From Dama dama (taxonomy: Eukaryota; Chordata; Mammalia; Artiodactyla; Cervidae): 64,000 nt of DNA. Where the stretch lies: contig NC_083688.1 in NCBI RefSeq assembly GCF_033118175.1, positions 7,647,001 to 7,711,000 of the forward strand, written 5' to 3'. The translations under genes were made by a program, and so were the position numbers. Under the pieces are notes generated by a model. That model was not told the DNA's origin and did not search any database. It saw only the letters and a list, made by a program, of their open reading frames with translations. How positions within the stretch are numbered: position 1 is the first letter of the stretch; each line of letters opens with the position of its first letter. This document shows, in pieces, positions 22,611 to 32,443 of the stretch.

Positions 22611-22775
22611 ATTGTGAGAAAGCATTACTGGTGAGTGTGCTCAGCTTGATATTGGTGGAGACAGAAGCAGAGAGTTTAGGCAAACGCATATTAAAAGCCT
22701 TTATGTGCCAAGATAGGGAGTGTGTGTTGTGGGAGGGAACCTCTCCCTGGGAGTAGGAGTTGGGGTTGGATGGTT
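22588..22775 (+). repeat. 188-bp direct duplication, copy 1
   Basis: Starts in the SINE poly(A) tail and ends GGTTGGATGGTT. Copy 2 is 951 bp downstream; apart from one extra A in the tail I see no difference. In copy 1 the tail is attached to its SINE body, so this is the likely source. Confidence 0.93.
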
Positions 22776-23537
22776 GGGGAAGACTTTTATGCCATGTTCT
22801 CTTATTGGTCCATACTTATTTTTATAGAAAGAATTTTTTTTTTTCCTGTTTTGAGCTCCTGTCTCTAATTGGCTCAGCAAATACTCACTAATACCTGCTA
22901 AAAATCCTAAGAGATACCCTTTATTGAGCACTTAAAGCACTTTTCATACTTAACCTTGAACCCTCAGTTCCCTTGGGAAAAGCTGCCTCCTTTTACAAAC
23001 AGCAAACCCAGCTGGGAGAAGTTCAACCACTCACCCAGGTCCTTCCACCCACAAAGGTGAGGAGAGCCAGACTCTTTTATCTGAAGGAGGCAGAAAGATG
23101 TGGGGGGAAAGCCAAAAGCGGTCTCTAACTCAAGGACCTGACAATGAGCACGGAAAGTTGGCTGCCAGACGCAGAAGGGAGCCACCGGCCGTGGCGGCGC
23201 GTCTAATGCGAGGGAGAGCGGAGAGCAGGAGGATTGATTCTGTCTGGCGGGAAGTCTTCCTGGAGGTGACCAGGCTGAGTCTGGAAGGTTCCTTTTGGAG
23301 GGGGAGTGGGCAGCGGAGCATGGCTGGCAACCCAGGCCTGTTTAAGGTGGTCGGGAGACAGGAAGCTCAGCCAGGCGGAAAGGTTGGCCAGTGTGGGGAC
23401 GTCAGAGGGGTCCTTCAGGGAGCCTGATTCATCCAAGTCCTGAGGATCTGGTTCCGGGGAGGAAGGGACAGACAAAGCGGGGCTTGGGGCTGTGACTGAG
23501 GCAGGACTTCAAGGCTTAAAGGAGGGCAGAGACAGAC
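22776..23537. other. Single-copy spacer between the 188-bp duplicates
   Basis: No gene recognised. 23100-23430 is GC-rich with CpGs ('ccggccgtggcggcgcgtc' at about 23185-23203), but no exon can be defined. Confidence 0.4.
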
Positions 23538-23726
23538 AAAAAAAAAAGAAAAAAAGAAGAAATTGTGAGAAAGCATTACTGGTGAGTGTGCTCAGCTTGA
23601 TATTGGTGGAGACAGAAGCAGAGAGTTTAGGCAAACGCATATTAAAAGCCTTTATGTGCCAAGATAGGGAGTGTGTGTTGTGGGAGGGAACCTCTCCCTG
23701 GGAGTAGGAGTTGGGGTTGGATGGTT
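23538..23726 (+). repeat. 188-bp direct duplication, copy 2
   Basis: Begins with an orphan A-rich tail, preceded by 'ggcagagacagac' instead of a SINE body, and is otherwise identical to 22588-22775. The breakpoint lies within the A-run. Confidence 0.93.
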
Positions 23727-24767
23727 CACCTTAAAGGTGAAGGCAGAGCCCATCCTGTGGATCAGCAGACCCAGCCACGCGGGGTCACTCTGAGGTTGAG
23801 AATGGGAGCGCTGGCCGGGAACAGGTCATAGTCTCCAGAGCCACCAGCCTGGCTGCAGGTGACCCCGATGGAGGGGTGCTGGCCCCTGTTTCCATCACGA
23901 GCTGGCAGAGGTAGGGGACCTGGAGGGGGCCAAAGCCTGGGGCCGCAGCTCAGAGACAGCAAAGACCGGGAGTGACGTGGGAGGACGGAGTGGCCCATTG
24001 TCCCAGCGATTTGACAGAGGTTGTTGTGGGGAGCCAGGAGGCTGAAAAGGGGGTTGGAAGCAGCCAGTGAAGGCCTTTCACTGCCAGACGTTCGGGTGTG
24101 GGTGCCCAGGAGATGACTGTTTTTTTTGAGCCCGGGAATGCCATAATCAAACCTAGGGTCTCACTCTCACCAGAATGCGAGCTTCTGGAGGCAAGGAGTT
24201 GTTGGCCTTTGGGCCGAGTTCCACGTCTCGCTAGCTGGGAGAAGATGCTCTCTCTGCTTGGAGGGCTTTGCGCCAACTTCAGCGGCGTTCTCTCCCCTCT
24301 CACCCCACCCCCAGCCCAAACCACGCCCATCCTTCAAGGCCCATTCAGATTAATCTTCTTGAAGTCACTGTTCACAACCCAATAGTTCCTCTCACTGACT
24401 GCTTAATAATCATATATCATAGTTAGTTTTTTTAGCTTCTTCCCCCCACCCCCATCTTAAATTGTAAAGATTTTGAAACCAGAAACAGCATTCAGGCATT
24501 GTAGAGTGGCCAAAGTCTCACTGATGCCCTGGGTTCAGTTCTCTTGCGTAAACTTGGGGCTCCATGTGGTATTGGGAGCTTCAGTTTCATTAGTAAAATG
24601 GCAACAATAACCTTCCTCACACATTTTCCAGAAGATCAATTTAGATACTTGGTGTGAAACATAGTTAGGAGGAGTTGAATAAATATTGTTGAATGAATTG
24701 AAACTGCTTTGAAAAATGGAAGTCTTTAAAAATGTCAAACCTTATTTTTAACTCCCCATTGTTCCTT
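23727..24767. other. Single-copy region with MIR
   Basis: No gene recognised. 24500-24690 ('gcttcagtttcattagtaaa', 'tggcaacaataaccttcctc') is MIR-like in sense. Confidence 0.45.
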
Positions 24768-24976
24768 GTTCAGTTGCTAAGTTGTATCCAACTCTTTGCA
24801 ACCCCATGGGCTGCAGAACACCAGCCTTCCCTGTCATCCACTATCTCCTAGAGTTTGCTCATGTTCAGATCCATTGAATCAGTGTTGCTATCCAACCATC
24901 TCATCCTCTGCCGGCTTCTTCTCTTTTTGCCTTCAATCTTTCCCAGCATCAGGGTCTTTTCCAATGAGTTGGAGCT
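24768..24976 (-). mobile_element. BovB 3'-end fragment, antisense
   Basis: 'gttcagttgctaagttgtat', 'atccaaccatctcatcctct', 'ccagcatcagggtcttttcc'. It is followed at once by a sense BovB fragment that contains the same 3' sequence, so these are two insertions. Confidence 0.88.
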
Positions 24977-25025
24977 CCAATAGTATATGGTAAAAGGCCT
25001 GATGTTTACTTGCTGCTAAGAGAAA

Positions 25026-25504
25026 CTTGCCAACAAAGGTCCGTCTAGTGAAGGCTATGGTTTTTCCAGTAGTCATGTATGGATGTGAGAGTTGGACTAT
25101 AAAGAAAGCTGAGCACCGAAGAATTGATGCTTTTGAACTGTGGTTGTCGGAGAAGACTCTTGAGAGTCCCTTGGACTGCAAGGAGATCCAACCTGTCCAT
25201 CCTAAAGGAAATCAGTCCTGAATATTCATTGGAAGGACTGATGCTGAAGCAGAAACTCCAATACTTTGGCCACCTGATGCATAGAGCTGACTCATTTGAA
25301 AAGACCCTGATGCTGGGAAAGATTGAAGGTGGGAGGAGAAGGGGACGACAGAGGATGAGATGGTTGGATGGCATCACCAACTGAATGGGCATGAGCTTGA
25401 GTAAACTTCAGGAGTTGGTGATGGACAGGGAGGCCTGGCGTGCTGCAGTACATGGGGTCGCAAAGAGTCAGACGTGACTGAGCAACTGAACTGAACTGAC
25501 TGAA
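25026..25504 (+). mobile_element. BovB 3' fragment, sense
   Basis: Sense BovB from 'cttgccaacaaaggtccgtc' to 'gcaactgaactgaactgact', with the reading frame remnant encoding an RTE C-terminal region. It ends 114 bp before NCMAP coding exon 1's acceptor. Confidence 0.92.
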
Positions 25505-25627
25505 GAGAAACTACATGCTTAAATATTTTCTCCAGTCACCCAGATGAAGACCAAAAGAGGTATCATACAGGGATTATAAAATGACTGGTTTTAACCAAAA
25601 TTTCACCTTCCTTCTCAGCACGTCGAG

Positions 25628-25709
25628 ATGACCACAGCCACCCCTTTGGGGGGTAACACCGTCTACTCACTGAACATGACCACCAGGGGAGAAGACTTTC
25701 TGTATAAGA
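25628..25709 (+). CDS. NCMAP: NCMAP coding exon 1 (N-terminal ectodomain)
   Basis: Acceptor 'accttccttctcag' ends at 25618; nine leader bases (CACGTCGAG) precede the ATG at 25628. The start has a purine at -3. The exon encodes residues 1-27 and the first base of codon 28, and ends at donor GTAAGG (25710-25715). The peptide starts MTTATPLGG and contains an N-glycosylation sequon NMT at residues 16-18. No cleavable signal peptide is visible, so this short N-terminus is inferred to face outside, anchored by the membrane segment in the next exon. Reading through the donor gives an unrelated frame to 25912, which is the unspliced intron. Confidence 0.95.
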
Positions 25710-25885
25710 GTAAGGGCAACTTGGCTTGGCGGCCAGGGGATCAAGGGCGGGACAGGGTTTGCCTTCAGCTCCTGGTGTCAAGGTCAAGGGCGTGGCCTCT
25801 GCAGACAAAGCGAGTGGGTCTCGATGATGCCATTTGCCAACTGCACGCACCTGAGCACATGACTTCACTGCTCTGGGCTTGTTTC
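25710..25885 (+). other. Intron start, MIR-like
   Basis: Unique intron DNA. 25830-25885 ('cacatgacttcactgctctg') may be a MIR remnant. Confidence 0.4.
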
Positions 25886-26113
25886 AGCATCTGTGTTGTT
25901 GTTGTTGTTTAGTTGCTGAGTTGTGTCTGACTCTTTCGGGACCCCGTGGACCGTAGCCTGCCACACTCCTCTGTCCAGGGGATTTCCCAGGGAAGAATAC
26001 TGCAGTGGGTTGCCATTTCCTTCCCCAGGGAATCTTCCTGACCCAAGGATCAAACCCGAGGCTTCTGCATTGGTAGGCAGATTCTTTACCACTGAGCTAC
26101 CAGGGAAGCCCTC
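25886..26113 (-). mobile_element. Bov-tA-type SINE, antisense
   Basis: (TTG)n at about 25895-25909, 'gttgtgtctgactctttcgg', 'ccatttccttccccagggaa' and reverse head 'accactgagctaccagggaa'. Confidence 0.93.
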
Positions 26114-26223
26114 CTTATCTGTACAATGGGAGGATTAATGATCTGCCACATAGGTAGCTGTGAGGGCTACAAGTGATAATCCATTTGAAGAATTTAGAAT
26201 AGCCTCCATGCCTGTGAAACATG

Positions 26224-26404
26224 ATGATTAGTCACTAAGTTGTGGCCTGATGGACTGTAACTTACCAGGTTCCTCTCTGTCCATGGGATTTCCCAGTCAA
26301 GAATACTGGAATGGATTGCCATTTCCATCTCCAGGGAATCTTCCTGATCCAGGGATCGAATCCATGTCTCCTGCATTGGCAGGTGGATTCTTTACCACTG
26401 AGCC
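26224..26404 (-). mobile_element. Bov-tA-type SINE, antisense, truncated
   Basis: 'ggactgtaacttaccaggtt', 'tcaagaatactggaatggat', 'ggtggattctttaccactga'. A (TTA)n run follows at 26420-26435. Confidence 0.9.
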
Positions 26405-26520
26405 TAAGTACTTAATGAGTATTATTATTATTATTACTACCATTACTTTTATTTTCATTATGGAGTTTGGGGGCTTGAAGGGCAATGGAAATTTGAATCT
26501 CTTGTAAGATAGCCCTGCAT

Positions 26521-26683
26521 GGGGCTTCCCTGGTGGTCCAGTGCTTAAAAATCCACCTTCCAATGCAGGTAGTGGGGTTCAGTCCCTGGTCAGAGAACTA
26601 AGATTCCACATGCTGTGGGGCAACCTAAGCTCACATGCCACAACTAAGATGTAATGCAGCCAAATAAATAAATAATTTTTTTA
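26521..26683 (+). mobile_element. CHR-type SINE, sense
   Basis: 'ggggcttccctggtggtcca', 'gtcagagaactaagattcca', 'aatgcagccaaataaataaa'. Confidence 0.9.
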
Positions 26684-26904
26684 AATGGCCCTATACGAGT
26701 CACCTTAAAATGCAATGACTTTCATTTTTTGGGGGGAGAGCAAAAACATCCTGTCAATTTACAAAGAAGTCAGTGAATGTAGGTGGGAAGAGCTAGTCCT
26801 GGGGAGACCTTTGCAGGAACAAGAAGAGGGCTCCAGAGGAGAAAAGTGAGGACCACTCCTCAGAAAACCAACTGATTGTATTAGGTGAAGTTTGGGTCCA
26901 TTTT

Positions 26905-27136
26905 GTACATGCATGCATGCATGCTAAGTTGCTTCACTCATGTCTGACTCTTTGCCACCCTGTGGACTATTCCACCAGGCTCCTCTGCCCGTGGGATTCT
27001 CCAGGCAAGAATCCTGGAGCGGGTTGCCATACCCTCCTCCAGGGGATCTTCCCAGCCCAGGGATTGAACCGACATCTCTTTCATCTCCTGCATTGGGAGG
27101 CGGGTTCTTTACCACTAGCGCCACCTGGGAAGCTCC
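26905..27136 (-). mobile_element. Bov-tA-type SINE, antisense
   Basis: Starts with (TGCA)n at 26909-26923, then 'aagttgcttcactcatgtct' and reverse head 'tttaccactagcgccacctg'. Confidence 0.92.
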
Positions 27137-27455
27137 CCTCCCCCATTTGGTACATACCTTTGCGAATGGAACAGGCCTCCCAACATACATGGAGCAGTGA
27201 TAAGCAGTGATAATCAGCTCCAGACTGTGGTACTGGCAGCAAGCTAGATTCGTGGCAGGATGTGTCTCTTACATGGAGACCCGCTCTTGGGACGGGGTCT
27301 CACATGTTAGCCTGCTCTTTGCTGGGTGCAGAGACCTACAGAGGCCTGCTGAGGAGTGTCTCAAAACAGTTCTGAAGGGAAATGCAAAGCAGATAGAATT
27401 AGTGTCAGCAAGGTGGGACTAATAATATCAACCAGGCAATTTTGCCCCTTAAATA
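27137..27455. other. Unique intron DNA
   Basis: No repeat or gene recognised between the SINE and the mariner-like element. Confidence 0.45.
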
Positions 27456-27640
27456 GGATTGCCAGATTGAGCAAATAAAAAAGAACAGATTACCAATTAA
27501 ATTTGAATATAAGATAAACAATTGATAGATTTTTAGAATAATAAAGGATATATGTAATATTTCAGACATATTTTGAAATTTATTATTATTTATCAGATAT
27601 TCTAATATACTTGGGTATCCTATATTATATCTGGCAACCC
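27456..27640. mobile_element. Mariner-like MITE (TA-flanked)
   Basis: 185-bp AT-rich element with 12-bp terminal inverted repeats (GGATTGCCAGAT at 27456-27467 and ATCTGGCAACCC at 27629-27640, one mismatch) and TA on both sides. No transposase is encoded, so it is a nonautonomous DNA-transposon fossil. Family name not assigned. Confidence 0.75.
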
Positions 27641-27641
27641 T

Positions 27642-27825
27642 ACCACCGGAGATATTTGGCAATGCCTGAAGATATATTTGGTTGTCCCATCTGGGGGTGT
27701 GTGGGGAGAAGCGCCCCTGGCATCTAGTGAGTATAAACCAGGGATGCTGCTGAACACCCTTCAGCACAGAGAACAGCCCCCATGACAAGGAATCATCTGG
27801 CCACTGGTTGAAAAACCCACTGGAC
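27642..27825 (+). repeat. MER5-like hAT DNA transposon fossil
   Basis: 'gcatctagtgagtataaacc', 'agggatgctgctgaacaccc', 'acaaggaatcatctggcc' match the remembered MER5A/B (Charlie-derived) plan. Confidence 0.65.
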
Positions 27826-27924
27826 TCCCCAGGAAGGACAGGAAAGCAAGTTACTCCATGATGGATTTCCCACCCCCGCCATTTGTCCCTCCCAATCTTT
27901 CTTCCTATGAATAATTGCACAGGT

Positions 27925-28064
27925 CTTTTTTTTAAAGTAAACTATTTTTTGGCCATGCTGTGGGAGGCATGTGGGATCCTAATTCCTTAACCAGAGATCA
28001 AACCTGTGCCCCCTGCAATGGAAGCGCAGAGTCTTAACCACTAGACTTTCAGGAGGGAAGTCCA
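27925..28064 (-). mobile_element. CHR-type SINE, antisense
   Basis: T-run at 27926-27934, 'gcatgtgggatcctaattcc', 'cttaaccactagactttcag'. Confidence 0.88.
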
Positions 28065-28074
28065 AAAGTAAGCT

Positions 28075-28440
28075 TTTTATAAAAGCATTACATACATGCA
28101 AAAAATGGCACAAATGATAAGTGCATAGCTGGATAAATTTTCGGAGTGCACACAGCTGTGTGACCAGCACCCAGATGAAGGAGCAGACCACCATCGGTGT
28201 GCCAGAATTTCCAGTGCTCCTTGCAGTCATTAGCCCCTGCCCACTCATAGGAACCCACTTATAGGAACCCACTCTTCTGATTTCTACCACCATAGATTAA
28301 TTCTACCCTGGTTTTGAACTTTGTATACATGGAATCATGTATCTGTATCTTTTGTATCTGACTTCTTTTGCTTAATGTTATGTTTGTATGTACATATTTT
28401 AATGGTTGTACATATTTTACATATGTACATGTAAATCCAT
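28075..28440 (-). repeat. Old L1 3' end, antisense (probable)
   Basis: 'gctggataaattttcggagt', 'cacagctgtgtgaccagcac', 'ttgtatacatggaatcatgt' resemble an older antisense L1 3' UTR. Contains a 16-bp local duplication (TAGGAACCCACTTA-like, 28248-28273). Confidence 0.55.
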
Positions 28441-29240
28441 GGCTGATTCATATCAATATATGACAAAACCCACTGGGAAAAAAAAAAAAAGAAAAAAAAA
28501 AAAGAATTATTGTATAATACTTCAAGGGATAAGTATACCATATCTTTTTTAACCTTTTCCATATTTAGCATATTTATAATGTAATAAGCATTTTCATTTA
28601 CACAGCTTTTTCTTTATTGGGGATTATTGCCTATGATCAATTATCCAGAATCAAATAGATTGGTTTAAAGTGTGAACCTTTTTTATGATTCTTGATACTT
28701 TCAATATCAATTCTGGCAAGGATATTGATCTTGAACCTAAAATTAGAAATTGACATTAGGACTGGGTGCTGATATTGAAAGTAGAATCTGAGATGTTAAG
28801 CTATAAGGACATTCATTATAGCCTTGTTTTTAATAGTGTAAAATTGAATGCAACATAAATATCCTCAATAAAGAACTGGCAAATAAATTATGGCCAGCCA
28901 AACAATGGAGTACTATACAACCTTCAAAAGTCATGAAGAAAACTATATACCTATATAGCAATATGGTCAGGATATTTTGTTACAAAACAGTTTATGGAAC
29001 ATGGTTCCATTTTTATCAAATGCATATTTTTCCATATTTATGAATATTTTCTTAAGATAGATTTTTAGACAGGATTATTAAATTATTGAAAAGATTATAG
29101 ATATTTAATATGTGTATATGCAAAAATATGATCACACTGGTGAATGTATACATATGTAGACTCTCAATGGTTCTTGGGGCAATGAGGTCTTATCCTCCCC
29201 TCCTTTTTGGCTTATATTTATATTACCAAAATTATCTACA
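28441..29240 (+). repeat. AT-rich intron DNA with old L1 fragment
   Basis: A-runs at 28478-28503. 28795-29040 ('gcaaataaattatggccagc', 'caatggagtactatacaacc') reads like the sense 3' region of an old L1. The rest is unassigned. Confidence 0.5.
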
Positions 29241-29242
29241 GG

Positions 29243-29370
29243 GGCTTCTCTGGCAGTCCAGTGGTTAAGACTTCAAACTTTGAATGCAGAAAAAAACATG
29301 GGTTCAATCCCTGACCAGGGAACTAAGATCCTACATGCCATATGGCACAGCTAAAATACACATATAAATC
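29243..29370 (+). mobile_element. CHR-type SINE, sense
   Basis: 'ggggcttctctggcagtcca', 'gttcaatccctgaccaggga', 'ctacatgccatatggcacag'. Confidence 0.88.
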
Positions 29371-29703
29371 TACAAAAATTACATATTGCTTTTATATTAT
29401 GAAAAAGAAGCAAGGATGTTTTGTTTCATGAAAGAAGTTTGGAGTTATGTTGGGGATGATAAGAGCAGGACTGGACCTACAGCAGGATTTTGGCAGGTAA
29501 TGTGCCGAGGGCCCTCACACACACAGCAGGTAGCCGTGCTCTGCTACCCTAGAGCGATTCTCTTCTGGGGTCAGCAGTGAGTGTTCCAGCAGTGAGTGTG
29601 GCTTTCACGCCTCTCCTCAACCCAGTGAGGATGCAGGGAGCCACTGTATGGGTCTTGGCGCTCACCTTCCCAATCCTTCTTTGGATTTCAGTTTGCACAC
29701 TAG
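29371..29703. other. Unique intron DNA
   Basis: No gene or repeat assigned. Confidence 0.4.
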
Positions 29704-29894
29704 CCCAGGCTTCCCCGGTGGTTCAGACTGTAAAGAATCTGCCTGCCATGCTGGAGACCCAGGCTTGACCCTTGGGTCGGGAAGGTCATCTGGAGAAGGG
29801 AATGGCTACCCACTCCAGTATTCCTGCCTGGAAATTCCCTGGCGTGCTACAGCCCATGGGGTCACCAAGAGCCACACGTGAGTGAGCAACTAAC
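29704..29894 (+). mobile_element. Bov-tA-type SINE, sense, abutting NCMAP exon
   Basis: 'aggcttccccggtggttcag', 'gctacccactccagtattcc', 'gtgagtgagcaactaacatg'. Its 3' end lies about 46 bp upstream of the exon at 29940. Confidence 0.92.
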
Positions 29895-29939
29895 ATGTTC
29901 TCTGCACATTGGCCATCTCCACGCCTCTCTTCCTCGTAG

Positions 29940-30024
29940 GTTCTGGAGCCATCATTGCTGCCGTTGTGGTGGTTGTCATCATCATCTTCACCGTGGTTCT
30001 GATCTTGCTGAAGATGTACAACAG
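29940..30024 (+). CDS. NCMAP: NCMAP coding exon 2 (transmembrane segment)
   Basis: Acceptor 'cctctcttcctcgtag' ends at 29939; donor GTACGG starts at 30025. The exon completes Ser28 and encodes residues 29-55 plus two bases of Arg56. It is almost wholly a hydrophobic helix, SGAIIAAVVVVVIIIFTVVL and onward to about Leu51, followed by KMYN. The single helix with basic residues after it predicts N-out/C-in topology. A sense Bov-tA SINE ends about 46 bp upstream of the acceptor, so the polypyrimidine tract and branch region are squeezed between SINE and exon. Confidence 0.95.
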
Positions 30025-30202
30025 GTACGGAATGCGCTGGGCTTTAGAACCATCTGGTCCCTTCAGTGATGCTAGAATGAATGGAAGCTCACGTTTGTAG
30101 TTGCCTGTTATCTGCACAGCAGTATCTTTGAGTCCATTTTCAAATGCTCTTACCTTTTGTGGGTCCTTTTTTGATGTTTATTCTACTGGAAGAATAAACT
30201 TG

Positions 30203-30414
30203 ACTGGTGGCTCAGACGGTAAAGCATCTGCCTGCAATGTGGGAGACCCAGGTTCTGATCCCTGGGTCGGGAACATCCCCTGGAGAAGGAAATGGCAATC
30301 CACTCCAGTACTCTTGCCTGGAAAATTCCATGGATGGAGGAGCCTGGTAGACTACAGTCCATGGGGTCGCAAACTGAGACCCAACTGAGCGACTTCACTT
30401 TCACTTTCACTACT
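30203..30414 (+). mobile_element. Bov-tA-type SINE, sense, young
   Basis: 'gactggtggctcagacggta', 'ggcaatccactccagtactc', and the (CACTTT)-type end 'gcgacttcactttcactttc'. Confidence 0.93.
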
Positions 30415-30589
30415 GGAAGAACTTCACAGTGGCCATAGATTTTTGTATTTAGAGAAGTATTTTCGATATACAATAATGATAATGACAGTGGAAGTGTCTC
30501 TAAATAGACATTGCTCCAAAGAAAACACACAGGTGGCCACACTCAACATGACTGAATATTAGAGAAATGCAAATCAAAGCTGTAATGAG

Positions 30590-30898
30590 GTCGAGTTACA
30601 CATGTATCAGATATACTTAGGGTTGCCAGTTGGTAAGGAGGGAGGGATAAATTGGAAGATTGGGATTGACATATAAATACTATTCTATATAAAATAGATA
30701 ATCAATAAGAACCTACTGTATAGCATAGGGAACTCTGCTCAGTACTCTGTAATGCCCTATATGGGAAAAGAATCTAAAAAAGAGTGGATATATATATATA
30801 TATATATATAGCTGATTCACTTTGCTGTACAGCTAAAATTAACACAATATTGTAAGTCAACTATATTCCAATAAAAATTTGAATTAAAAAAAAACCTA
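30590..30898 (+). mobile_element. Younger L1 3' end, sense, nested
   Basis: 'gagttacacatgtatcagat' to the (TA)n at 30788-30810, 'attccaataaaaatttgaat' and an A-run. It interrupts the outer L1 within its 'caatgaggtatcacctc'-type sequence, with AATGAGGT/AGTGAGGT at the joints as likely target-site copies. Confidence 0.8.
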
Positions 30899-31084
30899 TA
30901 GTGAGGTATCACCTCATACTGATCAGAATAGCCATCATTAAAAAATCTGCAAATAATAAATGCTGGAGAGGGGGTGGAGAAAAGGGAACCCTCCTGCACT
31001 GTGGGTGGGAATGCCAATGGTGCAGCCACTGTGGAGAACAATATGGAGGTTTCTTAAAAACCTTAAAATGAGAGTAACCACATG

Positions 31085-31208
31085 TGCGCGCCAAGTTGCT
31101 TCAGTTGTGTCCAACTCTTTGCAACCCTGTGGACTATAGCCCACCAGGCTCCTCTGTCCATGGAATTCTCCAGGCAAGAATACTGGAGTGAGTTGCCATT
31201 TCCATCTG
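31085..31208 (-). mobile_element. Bov-tA-type SINE fragment, antisense
   Basis: 'caagttgcttcagttgtgtc', 'gcaagaatactggagtgagt'. Directly followed by a reverse BovB end. Confidence 0.88.
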
Positions 31209-31486
31209 TTCAGTTCAGTTGCTCAGTCATGTCCAACTCTTTGCAACCCCACGGACTGCTGCATGCTAGGCTTTCCTGTCTACCGCCAACTCCCGGAGCT
31301 TGCTCAAACTCATGTCCATTGAGTCGGTGATGCCATCCAACCATCTCATCCTCTGTCATCCCTTTCTCCTCCTGCCTTCAATCTTTCCCAGCATCAGGGT
31401 CTTTTCCTGTGGGTCAGTTCTTCATATCAGGTGGCCAAAGTATTGGAGTTTCAGCTTCAGCATCAGTCTTTCCAATGAGTATTCAG
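31209..31486 (-). mobile_element. BovB 3'-end fragment, antisense
   Basis: 'gttcagttcagttgctcagt' tail then 'gccatccaaccatctcatcc' and 'gtattggagtttcagcttca'. Confidence 0.9.
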
Positions 31487-31789
31487 GATTGGTGTTCATA
31501 TGAACTAGCAGTTCCACTCCTGGTATATATCCAGAGAAAAACCATACTTCAAAAAGATACATGCACCCCAATGTTCATAGCAGCACTACTTAACAATAGC
31601 GAGACATGCAAACAACCTAAATGTCCATCAACAGATGAATGGATGAAGAAGATATGGTATGCATACAGAATGGAATACTCCTCCATGTAAAAGAATAAAT
31701 AATGCCATTTGCAGCAACATGGATGCACCCAGAGGTTATACTAAGTGAAGTAAGTCAGAAAAAGACAAATATCATATGATATCATTTAT

Positions 31790-32006
31790 ATAAGGACTTC
31801 CCTGTAGCTTAAACAGTAGAGAAAATGCCTGCATTGCAGGAGACCAGAGTTCGATCCCTAGGTCAGGAAGATCCTCTGGGGAAGGGAATGGCAATCCAAT
31901 CCAGTATTCTTGCCTGGAGAATCCCATGGACAGAGGAGCCTGGCAGGCTACAGTCCATGGTGTTGCAAAGAGTCGGACATGGCTGAACGACTAACACACA
32001 CACATT
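31790..32006 (+). mobile_element. Bov-tA-type SINE, sense
   Basis: 'gacttccctgtagcttaaac', 'ggcaatccaatccagtattc', 'aagagtcggacatggctgaa'. Confidence 0.92.
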
Positions 32007-32063
32007 ATTTGCATATAGGATCTAAAATCTGATACAAATGAACTTATTTATAAAACAGAAACA

Positions 32064-32170
32064 GGGGCTTTCCCTAAGTGTGGCTAAGACACCACACTTC
32101 CAATGCAGGGTGTGCACTGGTCAGGGATTCTTTTTGGCAGTGTGGCCTAAAATGAAATAAGTAAATAAGA
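32064..32170 (+). mobile_element. CHR-type SINE, sense, short
   Basis: 'ggggctttccctaagtgtgg', 'gcactggtcagggattcttt', 'ggcctaaaatgaaataagt'. Confidence 0.75.
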
Positions 32171-32443
32171 TAAAACTGAAACAGACTCATAGACATAGAA
32201 AACAAACCTATGGTTACCAAAGGGAAAAGGTGGGGGTCGGGGGAGAGGAATAAATTAGGAGTTTGGGGTTAGCAGATACTGTATATAAAATAGATAAACA
32301 ACAAGGTCCTACCGGATCACACAGGAAATTATATGCAGTAGCAGTATCTGCAGTGATCTCCTCGCTGGAGCTGTGGTTACAGAGCCTGTTCCGCAGGGCA
32401 CACAATGAGGAAGACTCAGCCCTGTGTGGGTATCTCATTACAG

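Larger units (their letters stand above)
30535..32325 (+). mobile_element. L1 ORF2/3' region, sense, broken by later insertions
   Basis: Outer L1 text appears at 30550-30590, 30900-31080, 31485-31790, 32005-32065 and 32170-32325. Landmarks: 'agagaaatgcaaatcaaagc', 'aataaatgctggagaggggg', 'aatgttcatagcagcactac', 'tatggttaccaaagggaaaa'. At least four later elements (another L1 end, Bov-tA, BovB end, Bov-tA, CHR) are inserted into it. It ends near the last NCMAP exon. Confidence 0.85.

Noticed and set aside
24768..25504. Twin-priming (5' inversion) of one BovB
   Set aside because: The inverted piece contains the same 3' end as the sense piece, which a single inverted insertion would not.
25710..25912. 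Read-through extension of the NCMAP N-terminus
   Set aside because: Crosses a canonical donor; continuation in the downstream exon reproduces the known helix in phase.
27405..27920. 171-codon minus-strand frame
   Set aside because: Runs through a mariner-like MITE and a MER5-like fossil; not a protein.
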